Source: Antedon bifida
Lineage: Eukaryota > Echinodermata > Crinoidea > Comatulida > Antedonidae
Direction of reading: 5' to 3'
Assembly: GCA_963402885.1 (NCBI GenBank)
Contig: OY727095.1
Coordinates: 4,035,001 to 4,099,000, forward strand
Length of the DNA: 64,000 bases
Shown here piece by piece: positions 1 to 12,100 of the stretch (position 1 is the first letter of the stretch; the number at the start of each line of letters is the position of its first letter). A model generated the notes under the pieces. The model was not told the DNA's origin and searched no databases. It saw only the letters and a program-made list of their open reading frames with translations. A program made the translations under genes and the position numbers.

Positions 1-3000
1 CAAAGTTCCTCTCCCAAACACGTCAGACGGAGGATCTCAGAACTTATCAACAACTGAACACTCGAGGCACATCCTGTTTTGTGGGACAGAGGTCATAGAA
101 ACGAAATACTACGGGAATGACCATGTCAAAGCTGTTGTTATCCAGACAGGTAAACACTAGTAGTAATTCTAAGAAAAGCAAGCAACATGGCATTATGATA
201 AAATCAAAGTTGGCTTACCGTCGGCCAATGTTAATTCTTCCACAGAATATACAAATCATTTGCTTGATTTGCGGTCGTGGACGTTCACTGGTGTTGATAA
301 TAAACTCGCTAGGGACAAAACTTAAAGTTGGTTGCTTTTTACTTTTAATTTCATTTCAATGATTGTAGGTTTCTCGACGGCGAAGGGTATGCTCGTAAGA
401 TCAATACTGTATCCAAAACCGACTGAATTTAAATTATATCAGGACTCAATCAGATATATTCTAACTCTGGCGTCTGTCGGTAGGTAACGCTTTATTTTTA
501 ACTTGCATAATAATAGTAATAATTAGTTCATATTAAGTGTAGGCCTACATCTGTCCTAATCTTGTATTTCTTAACTTGGCGGGAAACTCAAACGACTTCA
601 ATCGCATGCATTTTATTTCATTATATCACTTCATTGTGATGTACACATTGTTGACAAAACACTCTCTGTTACCCTCGATGTGCCTACATCACGTCCATAA
701 ATAATGGAAACCATCATCATAGAAGCAAGTGGCCTACTAACAATGTTTTCCTTTTTTTTAAAGCTTTCATTGGATTCGTCTTTACAATTACACAGTTAGT
801 GATTGCTGGTGTAAGTAGGCCCACATTCCACATGAAATATTTCGATTTGTGACAACCGACGATCTAGGATTGCATGTGTCGTCGGTCGGCGCCGCGGACC
901 TAGAAAGCACAAAAAATGCGCTGAGGAATTGAGTGTCAAATCACTTCAATTCCCAACTTCCCCGCGCATGCGTCCAATGAATTCACATGACATGACTTGT
1001 TCCAGGTCGCCGAACGTCGTAAATCTATAGTGTAGGCTTAAACCATTCCAACAACTATCATTCTGTGTGCAGTGCGTAAAGCTCTGTCTACACTATAAAA
1101 CTAGTTTGACAAAAAAGTGTGATGTGTCCAAATATGGTAGTAATAGTTAGATTGTAGAATAATATAAATTAACAAAGATATTTATTTGTCTGTTTCTACT
1201 TTTAGTTTTCTCTAGAACGCATCATCATCCGGGCTTTAGATATCATTACTATTGCCGTACCGCCACCTCTTCCTGCTGCGTTGACCATCGGGATGGTTTA
1301 CGCGCAGTTCAGGCTTAAAAAGAAGTCTATCTATTGTATAAGCCCACAAAGGATTAATTTTGGCGGCAATCTTGATGTCGTCTGCTTTGATAAGGTAAGT
1401 GCTGTATTTGTAATCTATGCTACAGGCCTACACGAGATTGCAAATCATTCGGTTAGGCAGTAAAGGTAGTTTTTACAGTTCAAGTTTTACCTGTTTTGTC
1501 TCTTTATCTTCTTAAGACTGGGACATTGACAGAAGACTGTTTAGACCTTATGGGAATCCAGTTGGCAAATGACGCTAGGTAAGAACACATAGTAAACTAA
1601 CACTACTGAATTTTCTCTGCTAAGTGCAAGTTGGTTTTTACAATTAAAAACCCTTTGTCCATCTATTTCCATGCTTACGGGTTTTGCAGTGGTAACCAAG
1701 GGCTGATGGTAGATTGAAGAATTATGGGTAAAATAAATATACATAGAAGAAATCACATTAAATGTAGGCCTATCCTTCTACACATCGTTTCAATATGTCC
1801 AAGCCACCGTAATCTTTTACCTTTTCAATATATATTAAGGCTGTCTGATTAAGTTGTTGCGATGTCTTTCCTCTCAACATACACAAGATAAATAAACGAT
1901 TTCTTTGTTTTATTATAATTTATTCAAGTAGTAAAATAAGTTCACTTATATCCCTGGTTTATTTATATTTTTCTGTAGATTTGATAAACTTCAGACAGAC
2001 TTTCAGAGGGCCACTGGTCTGTTTTCATATTGCATGGCAACCTGTCATTCCTTGTCAAAGATCGGTTCCGAACTTGTTGGCGATCCGATTGATACAAAAA
2101 TGTTTGAAGCCACTGGATGGGTAAGCTGTAATCTAAGTTATTATATTCTTAAGAGATTCTTAATGGGAACTGTTTTTTCCAATATGGTTGTCATTTTCTG
2201 TTTATTCTTAGTATTATGTAGCAGATAGAGAATGACAACCTATACGCTTATAAGTAACTCATTTCCTGTTTTTTTTCCTGTTTTTTTACTTTTGATCAAT
2301 AAACCTTGCTGCTAAAAAGGAATAATTCTTATTTAAAAAGAAGCTTTTATTGTTTGTAAATTCAGAATAACTGTTTCTATCCATTCCCCCAGACATTAGA
2401 AGAGGCATCAACGGTTGAAGATGCCGCAAATTTGGACCAGATTGCGCCAACGACCGTCAAGTCATCTAACATGAATGCGGTAAGAATTCTAAATTTCAAT
2501 TGCTATGGTTTTGATGAAATTTTCAATCCAAACCTATATTTATGCCATTAAATAATACTTAAGCTCCTGGCATGTCTTTAGTGGTAGTTATCTTATCTTC
2601 AATCAATCAATCCACACATCTTACCATTAGGACTACCTAAAGATGAACAATGTTTGTTTCAACAACAATTTAATTTATGATAAATGTGTATTATATAAAT
2701 CAAATCACCTTTTTTCGTTCTCAATAGGAACATATTTTTAGTGTATTTCATAGTAAATGTTATATTGCTTTTTGTACATGATTATTTCAATGATTATTTT
2801 GTTTACAAACGTCTTACTGTTGTTTTCTTGTAACATGAATAGGCTGACGTTCACGAAATTGGAATCTTGCGTCAGTTTCCATTTTCATCGCGTTTGCAAC
2901 GCATGAGCGTTATCACCAGAACGGTTGGTGACGAGAACTTAGTTGCATTTGTTAAAGGATCTCCTGAAATGATTACGTCACTTTGTACACAAGAAACAGG

Positions 3001-6000
3001 TAAAACATCACACCTGTACTATGTCGATATTATGATAATTTTGTTACAGTAATCTAAATACGTTTGCATTCCTGTCACGTCAACTAAGACGGTTGTATCA
3101 TAAACAAACATCACGTAAAGGCTTTCTCAACCATACTTTATTTCTTTATGGAAACACATGGTACCACAGACCTAACTTTATTAGTGTTATTCGCCGTGCA
3201 AATAATATATTATACTTGTTGAATTTTTAAAATTTCAGTACCAACTGATTTCAAAGAAGTTCTATCTGAATACACTAAACAGGGATTTCGTGTACTAGCA
3301 CTGGCGTACAAACCACTGGACTCCAGTTTGAAGTGGCACAAGGACATGCAACTAAGCCGAGACGATGTAGAGAGCGAACTCGTATTCCTAGGCCTCATGG
3401 TGATGCAGAACAAATTAAAACAGCAGACGGAACCAGTGATTTCTGAACTTCATAGCGCCAATATTAAAACCGTCATGATAACAGGCGATAATATTTTAAC
3501 AGCTATCAATGTGGCGCAAAAGTGTAATTTAGTAACGCCGCACCAAAAGATATATCAAGTCCATGCAAATGTGTCAGGTGACGACGTGGCAAACATCTGC
3601 CTAACGCTTGAACATGCTGCAGTCGAACAAATGACGTCACATAAATCAAAAGTAAGTTTTTCTTCCATGATATTTCGGACATTGCAGCATCGTGATTGTT
3701 ATATTTCGCTTTACAAAAATTAGAAAAAAGATGGAGAAGGAATGAAAGAAATAAAAGACAAAATAAAAGACAAAAAAAAAAAGAAAGACTAGCATTGTTT
3801 TATTTTCTTTTTAGAATAATAATGTTCAACGACATTCACAATCAGATGAAGCAGCAGAATTGCCCAATATGTGCTATGCAGTCGATGGAAGTTCGTTTGA
3901 GGTTTTACGAAAATACTACCCAGAAGAGTTTAAAAAGGTAGGCCTACTAGGTTCTTTCGGAAAATTGTGTTGTGAACACGTCGTGGAAAGTATCGATCAT
4001 AGTCTTTCAGTATGCTCTCTCACGATGGAGTAATTACCTCAAATTTTCACTAAATTTCTTCTGTAGGTTGTGGTCGGGGCTAAAGTATTTGCAAGAATGT
4101 CACCAATACAAAAGGACCAATGTGTTGAAACGTTGATGGAGGTAGGCCTAACCGTGGGAATGTGTGGAGATGGGGCAAATGACTGTGGCGCCCTGAAGAC
4201 TGCACACATTGGTATATCATTATCTGAGGCAGAGGCGTCAGTAGCGTCTCCATTTACCTCTAAGACACCAGATATATCTTGTGTTCCAGAAGTAATAAAG
4301 TGAGTAAATGAAATGCATCAACATTAGATGACGTTAGACGAAATTATTAATTTCATTATATCTGCGATGGCGATAGTTACACTTCGTTATGCATGATTGA
4401 TTTATAATTTGTTACGTAATATATACAGTATAAAATAGGCAGAGGCGTCAGTAGCGTCTCTATTTACTTCTATGACACCAGATATGTCTTGTGTTCCAGA
4501 AGTAATAAAGTGAGTAAATGAAATGCATCAACATTAGATGACGTTAGACGAAATTATTAATTTCATTATATCTGCGATGGCGATAGTTACACTTCGTTAT
4601 GCATGATTGATTTATAATTTGTTACGTAATATATACAGTATAAAATAGGCAGAGGCGTCAGTAGCGTCTCTATTTACTTCTATGACACCAGATATGTCTT
4701 GTGTTCCAGAAGTAATAAAGTGAGTAAATGAAATGCATCAACATTAGATGACGTTAGATGAAGTTATTCATATCATTGTATTTGTGATGGCGCTAGTTAC
4801 TATTCGTTATGCATGATTAATTTTTTTTAAATGCTTACGTAATATATACACTATAAAATACGGTTTGGACATATTGTTCGTTGCTGGTACTGGTTGATCG
4901 GTGAATGTTATGCAAAAAACGGGACTTAATTCCATGTTAATAATTATGACATAGTAGTATAGACTATGACACATTATGAGAGCATAACCAGAATCCCTAG
5001 AACACACACACAAACAAATCTGCGCTTACTTCAAAAGAGATCGATGTTTGTTGCTTTGAAAATGGCGGTTGATTTGCAAGCAGTTGTTACGGTATGTTCT
5101 TTCATTAAACTGTAAATGGTATTATAGATTAGTAGAATATATTATGTCTGTCAACAGGGAAGGACGTTGTGCTCTTACGACATCTTTTGGAATGTTCAAA
5201 TACATGGCTCTATACAGCATGATACAGTTCGTTACTGCAATGATGTTAAACACGGTACGTATTCATCCGCCAAACATACATATTATACAAGCCCATTATG
5301 CAAATACGGATGATGTATATACGTTTTTTTAACTTTCGGATGTGAATTCGAGTTAGGTGATTCATCAATTTATTGAAGTTTGTAATAAATCGACTCTATT
5401 ATTGTGAAAAAACTTAAACCTTAATTTCATTTTATTTAATAGTACATCTCTTTGATACTTATTTATGCATTTTGAATTAGTTTATAACACTTATTTTCTA
5501 TTATATATGTTTATGACCGATGTAACGTGTAGTGAATACACAGGTATTAAAGTTTTATAATAGTTTTTAATAGCATAATTAATATATATTTTCCTCAGTT
5601 TGGAACTTATTTTGGAGATATCCACTTTCTATACATAGACATATTTCTCTGTACATCCGTAGTACTTTTCAGTAAGTCAACATTTTATTTGCTACTTCAG
5701 ACATATTTAATACGATTTCCAGATGTAATATAATAATAATTATTTTGATATAAAGTTTGCAGTACACCACGTATATTTAGTTCTGAAAAGAACTGTTGAA
5801 TTTCTAGACATTTCGGTCAATATACTTTAATCGTCCTCAGGAGTGGCAATGCAGAAAGTTTAGGTGTTACCGCAAACTTCATATCAATGTGTGGATTTCG
5901 CCATGCAAACATTCAAACAATTATAGGCCTACTGTAATATAATTATGATTAAAATCACATTTACAGATTCATCAGATCGATAATGTTTTATTTTTTTTCA

Positions 6001-8471
6001 GTGGGTCGCAACAAACCATATAATCGAATTTCAGTGCAAAAACCGGTAAAAAACTTGATGTCGGCGCCAATCATCTTCAGTTTTACCAGTCAGACTGTTA
6101 TTCAGACAATCTTTCAAACAGTCTGCTACTATATACTTATCGCACAACCTTGGTAGATAACCTTTGACCTTTAGTTTAACTTGAATTTGATTATATTTGT
6201 TTTGTTGTGTTGCCAAGTTTCCCAAATAAAAGTTTATTGAGACAAATTAATAAATCCAATAATAGTTTATTTCTTCCATGTTACTGTTAATATAAATTTA
6301 AATAAAATAGTATTAATATGGATTTTTCAATTTGTGGTGACCTATGACCTACGCATTGATGTGTCTTTGACAAGGAATCTTACTCTTCCCTACCTGGATA
6401 TAGAAACCACCAACACTTGTTTGTGTGGAGGCACGCCTCAACTTCCCCGCATGCGCACAATGAATGAAAATAGCCTAACGTGTTTTTAGTCTTCGAAAAC
6501 AATTCCTAATTATATCTCTGTATATAGGTATTGGTAAATCTTAATTATTTACAATAGTATGCATTTTGTTGTTGTTTAGGTTCGTACCACTTGACCCAGA
6601 TTTGGATTCTAAGAACATTCTGTGTTATGAAACAACAGCGCTTGTACTTTACTCTTTCTTCCAGTACGTTATAACCGGGTACCTATTCACCCCAGGAAAG
6701 CCATTCCGTACACCAATATACAAAAATAGTGAGTACTGGTTTGTGCACTGTTAGGCCTACATACAATTGATATAATGAGGATGAGGATATAACATAAATG
6801 AATGAACACTAGCACTAAAGCTTGGTTCCCAATCGAAAAAAAAATCTGCCGCAACGCAACGTAACACACGACACGACGTGCGAAATTACTTTTCTATCAA
6901 TTTCGCATCCCTCTCTTACAGCAACTTCAATCATCCGATTTGTACGCAAAGCAGATGGCTCTTCACGTAGATACGTTGCGTCTGCGTCCCTGCGTAGCGT
7001 TCTAGTGGGAACCAAGCTTCAAGTTAGTTTCATCAAAGACGGTTGTAGCATATTCTCAACTTTCCTTGCCTAGCAATTAATCAATAGAATATTTGTAGCG
7101 GAACAGCGGAAATTCTCAACTTTTCTTGAAGACTGTAGCATAACAACTAATACGTCGAGACGTTCTCAACTTTCCATTTTGGAAACATGTTGTACTGGAA
7201 ACATGTTGTACTGCAAACCTGACATTACTGACGATGATATAATTACTGTAGGAGAAGTTAATGAAGATAATTTACATTATAGTTTGATTTGTTATTTGAA
7301 TTCTATAAATATGTATTTTTATTTACAGAACCATACGCTATATCATTCATGCTTCTAACCTGTTTCAATCTTATGATGCTCTTTTTCCCACCTGAGCCTT
7401 TCAACACATTTTTTGAGGTAAGTTTTCATTTCGGGTGAACTCGAGTTAATTCTATACTAATTCGTGTTTTTAAACTCGAAGCTGGCACTTAAATTATCTT
7501 CACAATTAAAAAAACTGGTATAATTCATAAACTTTATTAAAAAGTTTAATTCATAGCAATAATGAATTTGTACTGCTGAACGATTGGTCGAATAAGTCTT
7601 ATTCTTTATAATCATGATTAGTGCGCACGCGCAGTTTTTCAAATCTATCCAAAGTACTCATTTGTGGAATGTTACACGAAGAATGATACGCATACGTTAA
7701 TTAAGGAAAATCTATAGGCCTATGTTGATGACGTCACAACATCTCAAGTAATCTTTATCTTCAATCCCTCTGTCCCACAGTTTCGAATAATGTAGGTCTA
7801 TTCGTTTTTTAGTTTGTTGAAATTCCAAGCCCGAATAAGATTTTCCAGGTGGAATTGTTTGCATTACTTCTTGTAAATGTTGTTGTTTCAACACTGTTTG
7901 AGGTAAGTTTTAATATTTTTAATATAAAGGGTTACGAATAAAATGTGTGTGTATTTAATTTTATTTGTCTTTTTCGTGTTAGTCCACCAGTCGGCGTTTC
8001 AATTTTTGTCTGAGAGCTCAAGTAGTATACGTATGAAACGCCATATGTGCCAAGATATTTATCTTTTACTAATATGAAGTCGAAGCAATTTTTTTTGTTG
8101 CTCCATGTAATAAATATACTGCGACTGCCATTCTTTTCGTAGCTTGTCGATGCAGAAAACATGATTTATACATAATTTCCTCTACCTTGTTGAATATGCA
8201 TGATGCGTGACAGTGAAAGTCATTTAACTAAAATGTGCTAATTAGGTAGTTTCGAAAAAAAATGGAAACGCTCTAAGTATAAAGAAACAACAGATAGATA
8301 CTTTTTTAGCTACGTTGCGTCATACTCTAAAAACTTTCCTTTTAGCGTTGTCTTGTTACAAACAAGAAGTTGATGGACATTGTGGCATGCCGTTGTTTCA
8401 GAAAGAAACACAAACTTTCTTATACTGAAGCTTACGGTCTACTTACTGAGATCAAATGTGAAACAACATGA
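1..8471 (+). CDS. ATP13A2: ATP13A2-like P5B cation/polyamine-transporting ATPase (3' part of gene, 18 exons)
   Basis: Exons read by translation and splice sites: 1-149, 369-479, 764-810, 1206-1394, 1517-1578, 1979-2120, 2393-2479, 2843-2999, 3239-3651, 3815-3937, 4067-4299, 5158-5254, 5599-5671, 6002-6152, 6580-6728, 7329-7417, 7813-7902, 8346-8471 (TGA). They give about 828 residues; the cytosolic N-terminus and part of the actuator domain lie upstream of the window. Seen: [17 protein letters not shown], the phosphorylation motif [10 protein letters not shown] split by an intron after 1394, [20 protein letters not shown] (nucleotide binding), MITGDN, the hinge [13 protein letters not shown], then membrane helices to a basic cytosolic tail. 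Family knowledge: P5B ATPases sit in late endosomes/lysosomes and export polyamines. [16 protein letters not shown] and AQPWFVPL favour ATP13A2 over ATP13A3. Oddities: the usual PPALP of helix M4 reads PPPLP, and the tail of exon 11 is tandemly copied in the next intron. Confidence 0.93.
1079..1150. mobile_element. Family-2 inverted-repeat element, one-ended remnant
   Basis: Begins AAGCTCTGTCTACACTAT, runs through the AAGTGTGATGTG core and stops after an AATATGGTAG segment; the other terminus is missing. It sits in the intron before the exon at 1206. It is the same family as the copies in ATF6 and EXOSC2 introns and at 45.2 and 59.0 kb. Confidence 0.75.
4227..4858 (+). repeat. Three tandem copies of a 210-bp exon-tail plus intron segment in ATP13A2
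   Basis: The segment beginning AGAGGCGTCAGTAGCGTC recurs at 4231, 4441 and 4651, an exact 210-bp step. Copy 1 is the genuine end of the exon 4067-4299 plus the start of its intron. Copies 2 (exon part about 4437-4509) and 3 (about 4647-4719) repeat the last 24 or so codons, stay open in the same frame and keep the GTGAGT donor, but lack the first part of the exon and have only a poor acceptor context. Their exon parts share P-to-L, K-to-M and I-to-M changes. They are probably silent intronic duplicates; use as an alternative exon is not excluded. Confidence 0.9.
6818..7019. mobile_element. MITE of the GGTTCCCACTAG family (family 1), in an ATP13A2 intron
   Basis: A roughly 200-bp element with inverted ends AAGCTTGGTTCCCA and TGGGAACCAAGCTT. 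The subterminal GCGTTCTAGTGGGAACC matches the other family-1 copies at 51.9-63.3 kb. It has no coding capacity, as expected of a non-autonomous DNA element. It lies between the exons ending at 6728 and starting at 7329. Confidence 0.82.
7979..8077 (+). repeat. Dispersed repeat, copy 1 (second copy at 43197)
   Basis: The sequence TTAGTCCACCAGTCGGCG through TGAAACGCCATATGTGCCAA to TACTAATAT matches 43197-43306 over about 100 bp with scattered substitutions. It lies in the intron between the last two ATP13A2 exons. Family unknown. Confidence 0.7.
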
Positions 8472-9106
8472 GAAATTAACATTGGACATCGATGCAAATT
8501 ATTAACATTTTACAGCGAAGATAACATCGTAAATAACAGCCTACATTTTTTTTTATATTGATATTACACTTCAATCGTTTTTTTGTGGAACTTGGCTTGC
8601 CTTAGGCTTAATAATAGTAATATTATTAATATTGTAAGCTCTAATAATCGTAGTTACATTCGTGTATCTTTATCTCTAGCCATCCACCTATCTGACATCA
8701 ATGATTATATTATTATAGTGTATAATAATTAGTGAATTTTCACATACTGTAAATCACATAATATCGTCTGCGATGTTGGGGACCTTGAGTCAAGTTATTT
8801 CAAAATATAGAAATATATCGAAATTCATTCTTTGTCCAATTTTTTCTCTGTAATAGTGTAAACGCATCTTTGCACAAATCACATTCCTTCAATATTATCC
8901 TTTCGGACATGCACCCTACTACTCCTACTAGATACACTAGGCATTGTTTGTGATAATATTCCTATAGGCCTATAAATTGGCAAATATTGTGTTCAAATTT
9001 AATTAGAAATATAATTATGCTATACACACATACATTTCCGTCACCAATATAAGATTATAACACAATATATGGCATTATTATCGCATAATTATTGAATTTA
9101 AAAAAG
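8472..9106. other. ATP13A2 3' UTR and intergenic DNA
   Basis: AT-rich sequence downstream of the ATP13A2 stop codon. The end of the transcript could not be fixed: no strong AATAAA with a downstream GU-rich element was identified. The last 50 bases contain AACACAATATAT and TATTATCGCATAA, both of which recur on the far side of the satellite array (14298-14338). This suggests the array grew inside an older sequence. Confidence 0.5.
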
Positions 9107-12100
9107 TGGTTACTATAGCATAATAAACATGCGCAGAGTCGAATAATGCATGTCAATTGTGCTATAGTAACCAGTTTTATAAAAAAATAAAAAGGTCGAA
9201 AATTGGCCATTTTTTGAAAAAATCCCTGTACTATTATAGTACAGGGAAATTTTCGAAAAATGGCCGATTTTCAACCCTTTTATTTTTTGACATAAATGGT
9301 TACTATAGCATAATAAACATGCGCAGAGTCGAATAATGGGTTCTGCGCATGTCAATTGTGCTATAGTAACCACTTTTGACATAAATGGTTACTATAGCAT
9401 AATAAACATGCGCAGAGTTGAATAATGGGTTCTGCGCATGTCAATTGTGCTATAGTAACCACTTTTGACATAAATGGTTACTATAGCATAATAAACATGC
9501 GCAGAGTCGAATAATGGGTTCTGCGCATGTCAATTGTGCTATAGTAACCACTGTTGACATAAATTGTTACTATAGCCATTTTTTGAAAAATCCCTGTACT
9601 ATAGTACAGGGAAATTTTCGAAAAATGGCCGATTTTCGACCCTTTTATTTTTTGACATAAATGGTTACTACAGCATAATAAACATGCGCAGAGTCGAATA
9701 ATGCGTTCTGTGCATGTCAATTGTGCTATAGTAACCAGTTTTATCGAAAAATAAAAAGGTCGAAAATTGGCCATTTTTTGAAAAAAATCCTGTACTATAA
9801 TACAGGGAAATTTTCGAAAAATGGCCGATTTTCGACACTTTTATTTTTTGACATAAATGGTTACTACAGCATAATAGACATGCGCAGAGTCGAATAATGC
9901 GTTCTGCGCATGTCAATTGTGCTATAGTAACCAGTTTTATCGAAAAATAAAAAGGTCGAAAATTGGCCATTTCTTGAAAAATCCCTGTACTATAGTACAG
10001 GGAAATTTTCGAAAAATGGCCGATTTTCGACCCTTTAATTTTTTGACAAAAATGGTTACTATAGCATAATAAACATGCGCAGAGTCGAATAATGGGTTCT
10101 GCGCATGTCAATTGTGCTATAGTAACCACTTTTGACATAAATGGTTACTATAGCATAATAAACATGCGCAGAGTCGAATAATGGGTTCTGCGCATGTCAA
10201 TTGTGCTATAGTAACCAGTTTTATCGAAAAATAAAAAGGTCGAAAATTGTCCATTTTTTTCAAAAATCCCTGTACTATAGTACAGGGAAATTTTCGAAAA
10301 ATGGCCGATTTTCGACCCTTTTATTTTTTGACATAAATGGTTACTATAGCATAATAAACATGCGCAGAGTCGAATAATGGGTTCTGCGCATTTCAATTGT
10401 GCTATATTAACCACTTTTTACATAAATGGTTACTATAGCATGATAAACATGCGCAGAGTCGAATAATGGGTTCTGCGCATGTCAATTGTGCTATAGTAAC
10501 CAGTTTTATCGAAAAATAAAAAGGTCGAAAATTGTCCATTTTTTGAAAAATCCCTGTACTATAGTACAGGGAAATTTTCGAAAAATGGCCGATTTTCGAC
10601 CCTTTTATTTTTTGACATAAATGGTTACTATAGCATAATAAACATGCGCAGAGTCGAATAATGGGTTCTGCGCATTTCAATTGTGCTATATTAACCACTT
10701 TTTACATAAATGGTTACTATAGCATAATAAACATGCGCAGAGTCGAATAATGGGTTCTGCGCATGTCAATTGTGCTATAGTAACCAGTTTTATCGAAAAA
10801 TAAAAAGGTCGAAAATTGTCCATTTTTTGAAAAAATCCCTGTACTATAGTACAGGGAAATTTTCGAAAAATGGCCGATTTTCGACCCTTTTATTTTTTGA
10901 CATAAATGGTTACTACAGCATAATAAACATGCGCAGAGTCGAATAATGCGTTCTGCGCATGTCAATTGTGCTATAGTAACCAGTTTTATCGAAAAATAAA
11001 AAGGTCAAAAATTGGACATTTTTTGAAAAATCCATGTACTATAGTACAGGGAAATTTTCGAAAAATGGCCGATTTTCGACCCTTTAATTTTTTGACAAAA
11101 TTGGTTACTATAGCATAATAAACATGCGCAGAGTCGAATAATGGGTTCTGCGCATGTCAATTGTGCTATAGTAACCACTTTTGACATAAATGGTTACTAT
11201 AGCATAATAAACATGCGCAGAGTCGAATAATGGGTTCTGCGCATTTCAATTGTGCTATAGTAACCAGTTTTATCGAAAAATAAAAAGATCGAAAATTGTC
11301 CATTTTTTGAAAAATCCCTGTACTATAGTACAGGGAAATTTTCGAAAAATGGTCGATTTTCGACCCTTTTATTTTTTGACATAAATGGTTACTACAGCAT
11401 AATAAACATGCGCAGAATCGAATAATGCGTTCTGCGCATGTCAATTGTGCTATAGTAACCAGTTTTATCGAAAAATAAAAAGGTCGAAAATTGGCCATTT
11501 TTTGAAAAAAAATCCTGTACTATAATACAGGGAAATTTTCGAAAAATGGCCGATTTTCGACACTTTTATTTTTTGACATAAATGGTTACTACAGCATAAT
11601 AAACATGCGCAGAGTCGAATAATGCGTTCTGCGCATGTCAATTGTGCTATAGTAACCAGTTTTATCGAAAAATAAAAAGGTCGAAAATTGGCCATTTCTT
11701 GAAAAATCCCTGTACTATAGTACAGGGACATTTTCGAAAAATGGCCGATTTTCGACCCTTTAATTTTTTGACAAAAATGGTTACTATAGCATAATAAGCA
11801 TGCGCAGAGTCGAATAATGGGTTCTGCGCATGTCAATTGTGCTATAGTAACCACTTTTGACATAAATGGTTACTATAGCATAATAAACATGCGCAGAGTC
11901 GAATAATGGGTTCTGCGCATGTCAATTGTGCTATAGTAACCAGTGTTATCGAAAAATAAAAAGGTCGAAAATTGTCCATTTTTTTCAAAAATCCCTGTAC
12001 TATAGTACAGGGAAATTTTCGAAAAATGGCCGATTTTCGACCCTTTTATTTTTTGACATAAATGGTTACTATAGCATAATAAACATGCGCAGAGTCGAAT

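Noticed and set aside
4441-4719. Copies 2 and 3 of the ATP13A2 exon tail as real alternative exons
   Set aside because: They lack the first part of the exon (including GDGAND) and have no good polypyrimidine acceptor. Treated as duplicates pending RNA evidence.
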